Shown here in pieces: positions 55,085-63,903 of a stretch of 64,000 nucleotides of DNA. Below the pieces are notes generated by a model. That model was not told the DNA's origin and ran no database searches. It saw only the letters and a program-made list of their open reading frames with translations. The stretch comes from Chitinimonas viridis (GTDB taxonomy: Bacteria; Pseudomonadota; Gammaproteobacteria; Burkholderiales; Chitinimonadaceae), in contig NZ_JAUFPU010000001.1 in assembly GCF_030409555.1 (NCBI RefSeq), positions 241,525-305,524 of the forward strand, written 5' to 3'. The position numbers and the translations under genes were made by a program. The number at the start of each line of letters is the position of its first letter. Position 1 is the stretch's first letter.

Positions 55085-55960
55085 TCAGGGATTCACCACC
55101 GCTGGCTCAGCCACCTTGGCCGGTGCCCACTGCCAAGGCTTCAGCGAACCATAGCGCTTGCCCAGATTGTTACCCAGAGCGCGGAGCGACGAGCCATACA
55201 TGGGGTTGCTCAGCACAAACCAGCTACGGCCCCAGTTGGCGGCATGTTGTTCGGGCTGGTAGGTGGTGCGGTCGATAAAGTCATTCAGGTCATCGCCCAC
55301 CAACATGGCGATACGATAGCGATTTGCCAGCAGCTGACGGCGCACGCCCTTGCCATCCCATTCGGCACGCTGGTGCTTGAGCAGCATGTCGGCATTGTCG
55401 GGCCGGTAGCCTAGTTCGGCTTCCAGGTTGTCCAGGGTAGCCTGCAGTTGTGGGCAGGTCTTGGCCCACCCCTGTGCATCGTAGCCGCCCTGCTTCTCGC
55501 AGTTGCGGTTGGTCACATACAGCACCTTGAACCCCATGCGGCGGGCGGCGCTGATGAATGCTTTGGCCCCAGGCACGGCGGTGGCCTTGCGCTCAGCCAC
55601 CCAGGCATCCCACGACGGTTCGGAGTACGGCAGCCCGCTGGCAACCTGCCAGGCGTTGTAAGGGCTGTTGTCGAGTACGGTCTCGTCGATATCCAGTATC
55701 ACCGCTGGCGGCAAGCGCTTGTAACCGGCTACTGCCAGTTGTTCAGGCAAGGCGGTGATGGCCTTGTTGCGCTTGAGCCGGGCCAATTGGTCCGTTGCTG
55801 CACGGTAGGTCTGTTCGCCATTGGCTTGCGACTCCGCTGCAGCCTGGTACCACACCACGGCGTTCAGTTGCTCCCGTTCCGCCATCGGTGGCTCGGCAGC
55901 CTGCAGCGACAACGACGACATAAGGGCGATGGCGCCACACGATAGATACCGGGTCCGCAT
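55085..55960 (-). CDS. Secreted HAD-family acid phosphatase (class B/P4-like)
   Basis: GGAG 8 bases before ATG 55960 fixes the start (291 residues). Signal peptide CGAIALMSSLSLQAA, then the DDDD-superfamily phosphatase core: AVILDIDETVLDNSPYNAW (catalytic DxDxT), VLYVTNRNCEKQGGYD and AMLVGDDLNDFID. This matches the e(P4)/class C acid phosphatase group that dephosphorylates nucleotides and other esters in the periplasm. The Cys is not in a clear lipobox, so it is probably soluble. A hairpin (AAGCCG..CGGCTT) lies 18-45 bases upstream in its leader. Confidence 0.9.
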   Translation of the reverse strand: MRTRYLSCGAIALMSSLSLQAAEPPMAEREQLNAVVWYQAAAESQANGEQTYRAATDQLARLKRNKAITALPEQLAVAGYKRLPPAVILDIDETVLDNSPYNAWQVASGLPYSEPSWDAWVAERKATAVPGAKAFISAARRMGFKVLYVTNRNCEKQGGYDAQGWAKTCPQLQATLDNLEAELGYRPDNADMLLKHQRAEWDGKGVRRQLLANRYRIAMLVGDDLNDFIDRTTYQPEQHAANWGRSWFVLSNPMYGSSLRALGNNLGKRYGSLKPWQWAPAKVAEPAVVNP

Positions 55961-56160
55961 GTAATGCTCCAAGAAAAGCGGCTAAGCAAGCCGTCCGGTA
56001 TTAATCGGGCCGGCTTCGCAGCATGAGTGTGAAAAGGGGCGCAGTATAGCCGAAGCTTCTGGCGCATTCAGCACGGCGATGACAGTTGGCGGCGCATCCG
56101 GCCATCTGATCTGGCCAGGTGCGGCCAAGGCCACTAAATCCTTGATACCAAGCCGTATTT

Positions 56161-56697
56161 TCAGCCCCAGGCGCCATCGCCTGGCGGCTGTAGCCAATGC
56201 CGCATCAGCAAGCCGTCGTAATAGCGGCCATCCATCTGCGTATCCCGCTCCAGCACCGCCAGGCAGGTAAAGCCGGCTGCTTCGTAGAGCTTCACTGCGG
56301 CGGTATTGTCGGCCCGTACCATCAGGTAGGCGATCTCCAGCAAGCCCTGCGCTCGTGCGGCCTGCAAGGTCGCTGCCAGCAGCAGCCTACCCACGCCCTT
56401 GCCGCGTGCAGCGGGATGCACCCCCATATTCAGGTCTGCCGTATGGTGCAGCCTGGCTTGCTGCCGGGGCATCAACAGTATGTAGCCCAGCAGTGTATCC
56501 GCTTCATGGGCCACCAGCGCCACGGCGCCCGGCATGGCCAGCCAGTCCTGCCGCTGCTGTACAAAGGCCTCGAAGTCCGGGAATTTGTCCTCGAATGTCT
56601 CACTCATGGCATCCGACGTGGCATAGACCTCGCGCATCAGTGCATGAACGGCTGTTGCAGGCCAGTTAGCCAAGGGGGAGGTGATGATGGCCGTCAT
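56161..56697 (-). CDS. GNAT family N-acetyltransferase
   Basis: A GGAG site places the start at 56697 (178 residues). The acetyl-CoA-binding loop is GVHPAARGKGVGRLLLAATL, with the following VRADNTAAVKLYEAAGF motif C/D. The substrate pocket gives no clue to the substrate. The gaps on both sides (55961-56160, 56698-56966) hold no supported genes. Confidence 0.9.
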   Translation of the reverse strand: MTAIITSPLANWPATAVHALMREVYATSDAMSETFEDKFPDFEAFVQQRQDWLAMPGAVALVAHEADTLLGYILLMPRQQARLHHTADLNMGVHPAARGKGVGRLLLAATLQAARAQGLLEIAYLMVRADNTAAVKLYEAAGFTCLAVLERDTQMDGRYYDGLLMRHWLQPPGDGAWG

Positions 56698-56966
56698 GGT
56701 GACTCCGGATTCAGGCAGGCAAGCCGCCAAGCACTCATTGCCCACGCCACCTGCCGCTTACCTATCGCCTGATAATGTTGAGCACACGGGATAGATGGCA
56801 ATAGGGCTGCCTCACGACATCAAGCGATCCCCGTCCCCAAGCCATACACCGGCTTGCGCTGGCGATGACCGTGATGACAACCGGCCGGTGAACCAAGACC
56901 CTGTATGCGCGAACACCTACACCGTCGTCCGATCTTGGCTCAGCCAGTCGAATGACACGGCTTGCC

Positions 56967-57362
56967 CTAGATACGCTTTTTCGCCCCAAGCAGACCGACT
57001 TGATAGCCTGCCGCTCTCAGCGCCTTGGTCGCCCGCATGCTCAAGGTAATCATGATGATCAAACTGACGAGGGGAAGTAGCATGGCAATCGCGTAGACAA
57101 TTCTTGAGAACAGCGAGCCGCCCAAGCCTTTATCCACGCGCACTGCGCCATAGATCGAGACTGCCGCAATCGCGAGGGCCACTACCAACGACAGGACAGG
57201 ATCCACCTGTGCGCGTAACACTCCCGTCAATAGGGCCGCTATAAACATGTAGATCAAGATCCGCTGCCCGGACGCAACAGCATCCATGCGTTCATAGTCT
57301 ATCGAATCAGGGGCTATCGAATTGGTGATCTGGGACTTGGGTGCGGCGTAGGGATTAGTCAT
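56967..57362 (-). CDS. Small membrane protein with NPYAAP N-terminus
   Basis: A 131-residue protein beginning MTNPYAAPKSQ, a soluble head of about 33 residues, then helices around 35-52, 55-72 and 88-108, and a basic tail (LRAAGYQVGLLGAKKRI). The NPYAAP head recurs in bacterial RDD-like and DUF membrane proteins (compare NPYAAS in the RDD protein at 47460). No ribosome binding site is clear. A TATAAT box lies about 110 bases upstream. Confidence 0.7.
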   Translation of the reverse strand: MTNPYAAPKSQITNSIAPDSIDYERMDAVASGQRILIYMFIAALLTGVLRAQVDPVLSLVVALAIAAVSIYGAVRVDKGLGGSLFSRIVYAIAMLLPLVSLIIMITLSMRATKALRAAGYQVGLLGAKKRI

Positions 57363-57472
57363 CGGGAAGTATCAGCCTAAGGGTACGGCGCGCGGCAACC
57401 ACGACCAGCCAACGGGGCGGGCAAAGCAGCCGCCCCCTCTGCTAGCGGCGCAAAAGAGCCTAATTATACCGA

Positions 57473-57478
57473 TACCCG
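57473..57478 (-). promoter_or_regulatory. TATAAT -10 element upstream of the NPYAAP protein
   Basis: Perfect TATAAT on the minus strand (ATTATA on plus). No good -35 lies at 16-18 bases. Leader would be about 105 bases. The gap 57363-57567 otherwise shows no supported gene. Confidence 0.35.
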
Positions 57479-57567
57479 TACAGCATACTGCGTAGATCAG
57501 AATGGCCCATACCCGCGCCCGCCAGGCTGGCGAGGTGTCTCGACGAGGGAGCCTCAATTAGCGCCCC

Positions 57568-59130
57568 TCATCCCCCATGGCGCTTCTCCAACTTGCACTC
57601 ATAGGTCAGTATCACCTTGCCCTCGGGATCGCAGCTTTCCAGCTTCACCGAAAAGCCCCACAGCCTGGCGATATGCTTGAGTACCTCGTGTACCGTATTG
57701 GCCAAGGGCCGGCGGTGGTTCTGCACATGCCGCAGCGTCAGCGCACGGTCGCCCCGTACATTGACTTCCCACACCTGGATATTCGGCTCGCGATTACCCA
57801 AGTTGTACTGATCGGCCAGCTTGCGCCGTATATCGCGATAACCGTCTTCATTGTGGATGGCGCTGACTTCCAGCTGCGCCTCCTGGTCGTCGTCCTTCAC
57901 CGCAAACAGGCGAAAGTCGCGTATCAGCTTGGGCGAGAGGTATTGCGCGATAAAGCTCTCGTCCTTGAAGTTCTTCATGGCGAACTCCAGCGCGGGCCGC
58001 CATGCAGTCCCGGCCAGGTCGGGGAACCAATGCCTGTCTTCCTCGGTGGGCTGCTCGCAGATACGCTTGATATCGGTGTACATGGCAAACCCCAGTGCAT
58101 AGGGATTGATGCCCGAGTAGTAACGACTGGTCACCGGTGGCTGATAGACCACATTGGTATGCGAGTGCAGGAACTCCATGATGGCGCCATCGCTGAGCAG
58201 GCCTTCATCATATAGCCGGTTCATGATGGTGTAATGCCAGAAGGTGGCCCAGCCCTCATTCATGACCTGGGTCTGCCGCTGTGGATAGAAATACTGTGCC
58301 ACCTTGCGCACAATGCGAACCACTTCACGCTGCCAGGGCTCCAGCAAGGGGGCGTACTTCTCGATAAAGTACAGCAGGTTTTCCTGCGGCTCGGACGGGA
58401 AGCGCCGTTGTTCGGTCTTCTCGGCCTCTTCGGCACGGCGCGGCAAGGTACGCCACAGATCGTTCACCTGGCTCTGCAGATACGACTCGCGCTCGCTCTG
58501 GCGTATCCGCTCTTCCTCCACCGATAGCTTGGGCGGCCGTTTGTAACGGTCCACGCCATAGTTCATCAGGGCATGGCAGCTATCCAGCAGCTCTTCCACA
58601 GCATCCACGCCATAGCGCTCCTCGCACTGGCGGATATAGTGCCGGGCAAACACCAGGTAATCGATGATGGCACTGGCGTCGGTCCAGGCCCGGAACAGGT
58701 AGTTACCCTTGAAGAAACTGTTGTGGCCAAAGGCTGCATGGGCAATCACCAGGGCCTGCATGGTGATGGAGTTCTCCTCCATTAGATAGGAGATGCAGGG
58801 ATTGGAGTTGATGACGATCTCGTAGGCCAGCCCCATCTGGCCTCGCTTGTAGCCCTTCTCGGTCTGCAGGAAGTGTTTACCGTAACTCCAGTGGTGATAC
58901 ATCACCGGCATACCGACCGAAGCATAGGCATCCATCATCTGCTCGGCCGTGATGATTTCCAGCTGGTTGGGATAGGTATCCAGCTCGAAGTCCTCCGCCA
59001 CCCGGCGTATCTCGCTGTAGTACTTGTCTATCAGCTCGAAAGTCCATTCCGACCCGGTGGACAGCGGTCCCTTGGGCCGCTTGGCGCGTTTGCGCTTGGC
59101 ACTGCTGGGAGAGGCTATGGTGTCAGTCAT
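57568..59130 (-). CDS. ycgB: SpoVR family protein (YcgB)
   Basis: ATG 59130 overlaps the DUF444 stop (ATGA), giving 520 residues; the longer frame to 59250 lies within the neighbour. SpoVR hallmarks are present: SEWTFELIDKYYSEIRRVAE, MYHHWSYGKHFLQTEKGYK, MQALVIAHAAFGHNSFFKGN and MNEGWATFWHYTIMNRLYDE. Third gene of the conserved PrkA-YeaH-YcgB stress/stationary-phase unit; molecular function unknown. Confidence 0.94.
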   Translation of the reverse strand: MTDTIASPSSAKRKRAKRPKGPLSTGSEWTFELIDKYYSEIRRVAEDFELDTYPNQLEIITAEQMMDAYASVGMPVMYHHWSYGKHFLQTEKGYKRGQMGLAYEIVINSNPCISYLMEENSITMQALVIAHAAFGHNSFFKGNYLFRAWTDASAIIDYLVFARHYIRQCEERYGVDAVEELLDSCHALMNYGVDRYKRPPKLSVEEERIRQSERESYLQSQVNDLWRTLPRRAEEAEKTEQRRFPSEPQENLLYFIEKYAPLLEPWQREVVRIVRKVAQYFYPQRQTQVMNEGWATFWHYTIMNRLYDEGLLSDGAIMEFLHSHTNVVYQPPVTSRYYSGINPYALGFAMYTDIKRICEQPTEEDRHWFPDLAGTAWRPALEFAMKNFKDESFIAQYLSPKLIRDFRLFAVKDDDQEAQLEVSAIHNEDGYRDIRRKLADQYNLGNREPNIQVWEVNVRGDRALTLRHVQNHRRPLANTVHEVLKHIARLWGFSVKLESCDPEGKVILTYECKLEKRHGG

Positions 59131-60398
59131 GCGGCCGCCGTATTCTTCTTGAACAGGTCGCGAAACACCGGGTAGATATCCGCCGGTGACTGGATCTTGC
59201 GCATGGCAAACTGCGCGCACGCATCTCTTACCTTTTCGTACTCCATCCACAGGTTCTGCGGCTCACCCTCCGTAATTTCGATATAGGCGTAGTACTGCAC
59301 CATGGGCAGGATGTGCCCCAGCAGCAAATCCTTGCACACCAGCGAGTCGCTATCCCAGTTGTCACCATCGCTGGCCTGAGCGACATAGATATTCCAGTCG
59401 TTGGTGGGATAGCGCTCGGTAATGATCTGGTCCACCAGCTTGAGCGCCGAGCTGACCACCGTGCCACCGGTATCGCGGGCGTGAAAGAAATCGTGCTCAT
59501 TCACCTCCTGCGCCTGGGTGTGGTGGCGCACAAACACCACCTCTATCTTCTCGTAGGCGCGGGTCAGGAAGAGATACAGCAGGATGAAGAAGCGCTTGGC
59601 CGTATCCTTCTTCTGCTCATCCATCGAGCCCGATACGTCCATCACGCAGAACATCACCGCCTGGGTATGCGGCCGTGGTTGTTTCACCCGGTTGCTGTAG
59701 CGCAAGTCAAACGGGTCGATGAAGGGAATGCCAATGATGCGGGTCTTGAGCGAGTGGATTTCGTCCCTCAGGGCGCGCACTGCCGGGTCGTCCTCGTCGC
59801 TGCGTTCCAGCAAGACGTCCAATTCTTCCCGTGCCTCATTGAGCCTGGCCATGGGCCCCGCTGTCAGGGCAATACGCCGCCCCAGTGCCCCTTTGAGTGA
59901 ACGCACCACATCGATATTGGAAGGCGTACCGTCGGTACTGTAGCCCGCCCGTACGTTCTTGAACGCCTGGGTGGCGGTCAGCTGGGTCTTGACCAGGTTG
60001 GGCAGCTCCAGGTCGTCAAAGAAAAAGTTGAGAAACTCCTCACGGCTCAGTTCGAAGACGAAATCATCTTCGCCCTCACCATCCTGCGAAGCCTTGCCTG
60101 AACCACTACCGCCACCGCCCTCTTCCGGCCGGTCTATATGGTCGCCCTGCAGGTACTCCTTGTTGCCGGGGTGTACCGTCTCCCACACTCCGCCTCGGGC
60201 ATGGCCAAATACCGGTTCCGATACATCCTTGACCGGGATGGATACCTTCTCGCCGCTGTCGATATCAGTGATGGAGCGGCCCTTGACCGCCCGAGTCACC
60301 GCTTCCTTGATCTGCCCCTTGAAGCGCCGCAAGAAGCGCTCCCGGTTGATGGCAGACTTGTTCTTGCCATTGAGTCTTCGATCTATCAGGTGAACCAT
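59127..60398 (-). CDS. yeaH: DUF444/YeaH family protein with VWA-like domain
   Basis: AGGAGG upstream of ATG 60398 (423 residues). N-terminal helix MVHLIDRRLNGKNKSAINRE, a Gly/acid-rich linker (EEGGGGSGSGKASQDGEG), and a VWA-like region with the MIDAS-type VMDVSGSMDEQKKDTAKRFF and DTGGTVVSSALKLV. Partner of PrkA in E. coli and many proteobacteria. It lies between PrkA and SpoVR with an overlap to the latter. Confidence 0.95.
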   Translation of the reverse strand: MVHLIDRRLNGKNKSAINRERFLRRFKGQIKEAVTRAVKGRSITDIDSGEKVSIPVKDVSEPVFGHARGGVWETVHPGNKEYLQGDHIDRPEEGGGGSGSGKASQDGEGEDDFVFELSREEFLNFFFDDLELPNLVKTQLTATQAFKNVRAGYSTDGTPSNIDVVRSLKGALGRRIALTAGPMARLNEAREELDVLLERSDEDDPAVRALRDEIHSLKTRIIGIPFIDPFDLRYSNRVKQPRPHTQAVMFCVMDVSGSMDEQKKDTAKRFFILLYLFLTRAYEKIEVVFVRHHTQAQEVNEHDFFHARDTGGTVVSSALKLVDQIITERYPTNDWNIYVAQASDGDNWDSDSLVCKDLLLGHILPMVQYYAYIEITEGEPQNLWMEYEKVRDACAQFAMRKIQSPADIYPVFRDLFKKNTAAA

Positions 60399-60473
60399 AC
60401 CGTGCTCCCTCCTGGCGGGGTTGCAACGCCAAGGCGGGGATTGCGCCCGCCTCGCCCTTTGCACCTCACCGCA

Positions 60474-62396
60474 TCAGGAAGACTTCCTTACACGCAGATA
60501 CCAATCGCACAGCAGGCGCACCTGTTTGGCGGTATAGCCCTTGGCCACCATGCGATTGACGAAGTCCTCATGCTTCTTGGCATCCTCGTTGCTGCCCTTG
60601 GCATTGAACGAGATCACCGGCAGCAGCTCCTCGGTGTTCGAGAACATCTTCTTCTCGATCACGGCCCGCAGCTTCTCATAGCTGGTCCAGGTCGGGTTCT
60701 TGCCACCGTTGTTCGCCCTGGCCCGCAACACGAAATTGACGATCTCGTTGCGGAAGTCCTTGGGGTTGCTGATACCGGCCGGCTTCTCTATCTTCTCCAG
60801 CTCATTGTTGAGCGCATTGCGGTCAAAACTCTCGCCGGTATCCGGGTCACGGTATTCCTGATCCTGTATCCAGAAATCGGCAAAGGTCACATAGCGGTCA
60901 AAGATATTCTGGCCATACTCGGAGTAGCTCTCCAGATACGCGGTCTGAATCTCCTTACCAATGAACTCCACATAGCGTCCGGCCAGGTATTCCTTGATAT
61001 AGGCCAGGTACTTCTGCTCGGTCTCCGGCGCAAACTGTTCGCGCTCCACCTGCTGCTCCAGCACATACAGCAGATGCACCGGGTTGGCCGCCACCTCGGA
61101 GTGATCGAAATTGAATACCTTGGACAGTATCTTGAAAGCCCAGCGGGTAGAGAGGCCATCCATGCCCTCGTCCACCCCGGCAAAGTCGCGATACTCCTGA
61201 ATGGATTTGGCCTTGGGATCGGTATCCTTGAGGTTCTCGCCGTCGTAGACCTGCATCTTGGAAAAGACGCTGGAGTTCTCCGGGTCCTTGAGTCGGGAGA
61301 GTATGGAAAACTGCGACATCATCTTGAGCGTGCCGGGAGCGCAGGGCGCATTGTGCAATGAGGAGTTGCGCACCAGCTTCTCGTAGATCTTCACCTCTTC
61401 GCTGACACGGAGGCAGTAAGGCACCTTGACGATGTAGATACGATCAAGGAAAGCCTCATTGTTCTTGTTGTTCTTGAACTGCTTCCATTCCGATTCATTG
61501 GAGTGGGCCAACACTATGCCGTCAAACGGTATCGCCCCAAAGCCCTCAGTACCCTTGAAATTGCCCTCCTGGGTAGCCGTCAGCAAGGGGTGCAGCACCT
61601 TGATGGGTGCCTTGAACATTTCCACAAACTCCAGCAGGCCCTGGTTGGCCAGGCACAGCCCGCCCGAGTAGCTGTAGGCGTCCGGGTCATCCTGCGCATA
61701 CTTCTCCAGCTTGCGGATATCCACCTTACCGGTCAGCGACGAAATGTCCTGGTTGTTCTCATCTCCCGGCTCAGTCTTGGCCACGGCGATCTGCTTGAGT
61801 ACCGAGGGGTAACGTTTGACCACGCGGAACTGGTCCACGTCGCCATTGAACTCCTGTAGCCGCTTCACTGCCCATGGGCTGGGTATGCACTTGATATAGC
61901 GGCGCGGTATGCCGTACTGTTCTTCCAGAATGGGGCCGTCTTCAGCCTCATTGAACAAGCCCAGCGGCGACTCGTTCACCGGGCTGCCCTTGATGCAGTA
62001 GAACGGCACCCGCTCCATCAACTCCTTCAGCTTCTCGGCGATGGAAGACTTGCCGCCCCCCACCGGCCCCAACAGATACAGTATCTGCTTGCGCTCTTCC
62101 AAGCCCTGCGCCGCATGGCGGAAATAGGCCACCACCTGCTCTATGACTTCCTCCATGCCGTAGAACTCACGGAAGGCGGGGTAGACCCGTATCATCTTGT
62201 TGGCGAACACGCGCGACAGACGGGAGTCGTTGCGGGTGTCGACCATTTCCGGCTCACCTATGGCCATCAGCATGCGCTCGGCAGCCGTGGCATAGGCTGC
62301 ATGGTCGCGCTTGCACATTTCCAGGTACTCGCGCAGGCTCATTTCCTCCTCGCGGGTACGGTCATAACGGCTGCTGAAGTTGGCGAAGATATCCAT
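60474..62396 (-). CDS. yeaG: PrkA-family serine protein kinase (YeaG)
   Basis: A 640-residue protein: MDIFANFSSRYDRTREEEMS, AAA+ Walker A LLGPVGGGKSSIAEKLKEL, ESPLGLF loop, Walker B-like FDGIVLAHSNESEWKQF, and the C-terminal PrkA kinase-like region (GKNPTWTSYEKLRAVIEKKM). E. coli YeaG acts in nitrogen starvation and stationary phase; yeaGH depends on sigma-54/NtrC and RpoS. A sigma-54 promoter candidate lies 137 bases upstream. Confidence 0.96.
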   Translation of the reverse strand: MDIFANFSSRYDRTREEEMSLREYLEMCKRDHAAYATAAERMLMAIGEPEMVDTRNDSRLSRVFANKMIRVYPAFREFYGMEEVIEQVVAYFRHAAQGLEERKQILYLLGPVGGGKSSIAEKLKELMERVPFYCIKGSPVNESPLGLFNEAEDGPILEEQYGIPRRYIKCIPSPWAVKRLQEFNGDVDQFRVVKRYPSVLKQIAVAKTEPGDENNQDISSLTGKVDIRKLEKYAQDDPDAYSYSGGLCLANQGLLEFVEMFKAPIKVLHPLLTATQEGNFKGTEGFGAIPFDGIVLAHSNESEWKQFKNNKNNEAFLDRIYIVKVPYCLRVSEEVKIYEKLVRNSSLHNAPCAPGTLKMMSQFSILSRLKDPENSSVFSKMQVYDGENLKDTDPKAKSIQEYRDFAGVDEGMDGLSTRWAFKILSKVFNFDHSEVAANPVHLLYVLEQQVEREQFAPETEQKYLAYIKEYLAGRYVEFIGKEIQTAYLESYSEYGQNIFDRYVTFADFWIQDQEYRDPDTGESFDRNALNNELEKIEKPAGISNPKDFRNEIVNFVLRARANNGGKNPTWTSYEKLRAVIEKKMFSNTEELLPVISFNAKGSNEDAKKHEDFVNRMVAKGYTAKQVRLLCDWYLRVRKSS

Positions 62397-62532
62397 TGCT
62401 ACCCCTCTCGTTCAGGCATGTCTGGCATCGACATAGGTTTTGGAACGGTGCGCGGGCAAAAGTTCGCGCGAGGAATCGTGATTTGGTTTTATTGTTCTAA
62501 GCGGCGTCGGGCCTTGGTTTTGGTATAGCACA

Positions 62533-62548
62533 TGCCAGCCGCTTGCCA
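62533..62548 (-). promoter_or_regulatory. Candidate sigma-54 promoter for the prkA operon
   Basis: On the minus strand TGGCAAG-CGGC-TGGCA matches TGGCACG-N4-TTGCA at 10 of 12 positions with both the -24 GG and -12 GC intact and correctly spaced. Predicted leader about 125 bases. Confidence 0.5.
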
Positions 62549-62564
62549 TGACATCACGCAGTAC

Positions 62565-62609
62565 TTGCCAAGAGAACGTACGTTCTCTACAGTTGGCGAA
62601 CATCCGTTC
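62565..62609 (+). promoter_or_regulatory. Self-regulated promoter with two GAAC-N4-GTTC operators
   Basis: TTGCCA (62565-62570), 17-base spacer, TACAGT (62588-62593). The spacer holds an 18-base perfect palindrome, AGAGAACGTACGTTCTCT (62571-62588). A second GAAC-ATCC-GTTC lies at 62598-62609, downstream of the -10. Both fit the Gram-positive LexA (DinR) consensus, not the CTGT-N8-ACAG of most betaproteobacteria. Confidence 0.7.
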
Positions 62610-62624
62610 TCCAAGGCTAAATCC

Positions 62625-63212
62625 ATGAATGAATTCGAACGCGACCTCGACTATCTCGGTCGGATGCAGGACTACTACGCCGACGAACGTTGCCTTCCGT
62701 CTTACGCACGGCTGATGAGCCTGCTCGGCTTTGCCAGCAAATCAGCCGTCTCCAAGCTGCTGTCACGGCTACAGCTGCAGGGCTTTCTGTCGCGCAGCAG
62801 CGACGGCGACTGGGTACCCACCGACCGCTTCTTCGAGCGCACGCTGTCCACCCAACCCGTGCCCGCCGGCATGCCCGTCGCCGCACGCGATGTCGGGGCC
62901 GACGCCTTCGTACTTGATCAGTACCTGATCAACCGGCCATCCCACACCCAGCTTATTCCGGTCAAGGGCGACTCCATGATCGATGCCGGCATCCATTCAG
63001 GCGACCTGGCGGTGATAGAACGGCGCAATGTGGCCAATGTAGGCGATATCGTCGTCGCCATCGTCGACAACGAATTCACGCTCAAGACCCTGGCCAAGGA
63101 AGGCGGCAAATACATCTTGCAACCCGCCAACCCCGCTTACCCCACCATACGGCCACAGGGCAATCTGGAAATCTTTGGCGTGATGGTGGGCCTAGTGCGT
63201 AAATACCGCTGA
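62625..63212 (+). CDS. LexA-like repressor with S24 self-cleavage domain
   Basis: AAGG 8 bases before ATG 62625 gives 195 residues (frame open from 62532). N-terminal winged helix (ERCLPSYARLMSLLGFASKS then AVSKLLSRLQLQGFLSR) and a C-terminal S24 peptidase domain with Ser117 in VKGDSMIDAG and Lys154 in FTLKTLAKEGG. A cleavage site Ala81-Gly82 is in VPAGMP. All parts for RecA-stimulated autocleavage are present. The unusual operators in its own promoter suggest it is a second, LexA2-type repressor. No imuB/dnaE2 cassette follows. Confidence 0.88.
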   Translation: MNEFERDLDYLGRMQDYYADERCLPSYARLMSLLGFASKSAVSKLLSRLQLQGFLSRSSDGDWVPTDRFFERTLSTQPVPAGMPVAARDVGADAFVLDQYLINRPSHTQLIPVKGDSMIDAGIHSGDLAVIERRNVANVGDIVVAIVDNEFTLKTLAKEGGKYILQPANPAYPTIRPQGNLEIFGVMVGLVRKYR

Positions 63213-63244
63213 ACTGACACTACTTGAAAGAACTGCAAACCCTT

Positions 63245-63550
63245 ATGCCCATCCCGATGAATCTGATCAATCTGCTGGGCTGTGCAGACAGCCTGCCGCA
63301 GGCATGGCAATCCAGCATCATGGGGCGCGTTGGCGGCGCCAATATCAAGGTGCTGCGCATGGATGACATGGCCTACCCGGCAGAGACTCATGACTACGCA
63401 GAAGCGCTACTGGTACTGGAGGGGCAGATGCGCTTGAGTGTGGACGACGCACTCGTCGAAGTAGGCGCCGGCCAGCTTTACCTGGTACCAGCGGGCCTGC
63501 CACATGCAGTAGCGCCCGGCAGCCAGGGCACGCTAGTCATTATCGATTGA
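63245..63550 (+). CDS. Small cupin-domain protein
   Basis: Start is uncertain among TTG 63224, ATG 63245 and ATG 63257; 63245 gives 101 residues. Cupin motif 1-like segment THDYAEALLVLEGQMRLSVD and motif 2-like GAGQLYLVPAGLPHAVAPGS are present. Metal-binding His residues partly fit (THDYAE, LPHA). Likely a metal-binding or sensing protein; function unknown. Follows the LexA-like gene on the same strand by 32 bases. Confidence 0.75.
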   Translation: MPIPMNLINLLGCADSLPQAWQSSIMGRVGGANIKVLRMDDMAYPAETHDYAEALLVLEGQMRLSVDDALVEVGAGQLYLVPAGLPHAVAPGSQGTLVIID

Positions 63551-63587
63551 GGCCTTGGGCCCACCCATTTCAATAAGAGATAGTGCC

Positions 63588-63776
63588 ATGTGGTGCCCAA
63601 GATGCGATCAAGGTGACATTGCGAAAGCAGTGATTAGGAAAACGGGACAGGTTATTTTTGTTTGCCAAGAATGTGAGGCTACTTGGTTTTCCTCTGAAGA
63701 CATTAAGGCGACGGGGTTTGTTGATTTCGGTACTTACATGGAAAGTATCGGTTTGCCCCCCTTTGGGGCGAACTAG
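63588..63776 (+). CDS. Small zinc-ribbon protein
   Basis: A 62-residue protein with CPRC near the start and CQEC about 25 residues later (FVCQECEATW), a two-CxxC zinc ribbon. The tail reads GFVDFGTYMESIGLPPFG. Codon use is AT-richer than the neighbours. The family is found as small stand-alone proteins of unknown function in diverse bacteria. The ribosome binding site is weak. Confidence 0.65.
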   Translation: MWCPRCDQGDIAKAVIRKTGQVIFVCQECEATWFSSEDIKATGFVDFGTYMESIGLPPFGAN

Positions 63777-63862
63777 ATGTTGGAAAGTCGTAACTTGGTC
63801 AGCATATCCAAGATCCGACAGGTCCTACGCCCCTGCCATCCCCAAACCCAAACCCCCAAAGC

Positions 63863-63896
63863 AAAAGCCCCAGACTCTGCTGAGTCTGGGGCTTTT
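63863..63896 (-). terminator. rRNA operon terminator
   Basis: AAAAGCCCCAGACTC (63863-63877), loop TGCT, GAGTCTGGGGCTTTT (63882-63896): a 15-pair perfect stem with T tract on the minus strand, just downstream of 5S. Confidence 0.92.
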
Positions 63897-63903
63897 AAGG
63901 GGA

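Noticed and set aside
57372..57557. 61-residue minus-strand frame between the membrane protein and SpoVR
   Set aside because: Low-complexity, Arg-rich, no ribosome binding site; occupies a region with a promoter-like TATAAT box.
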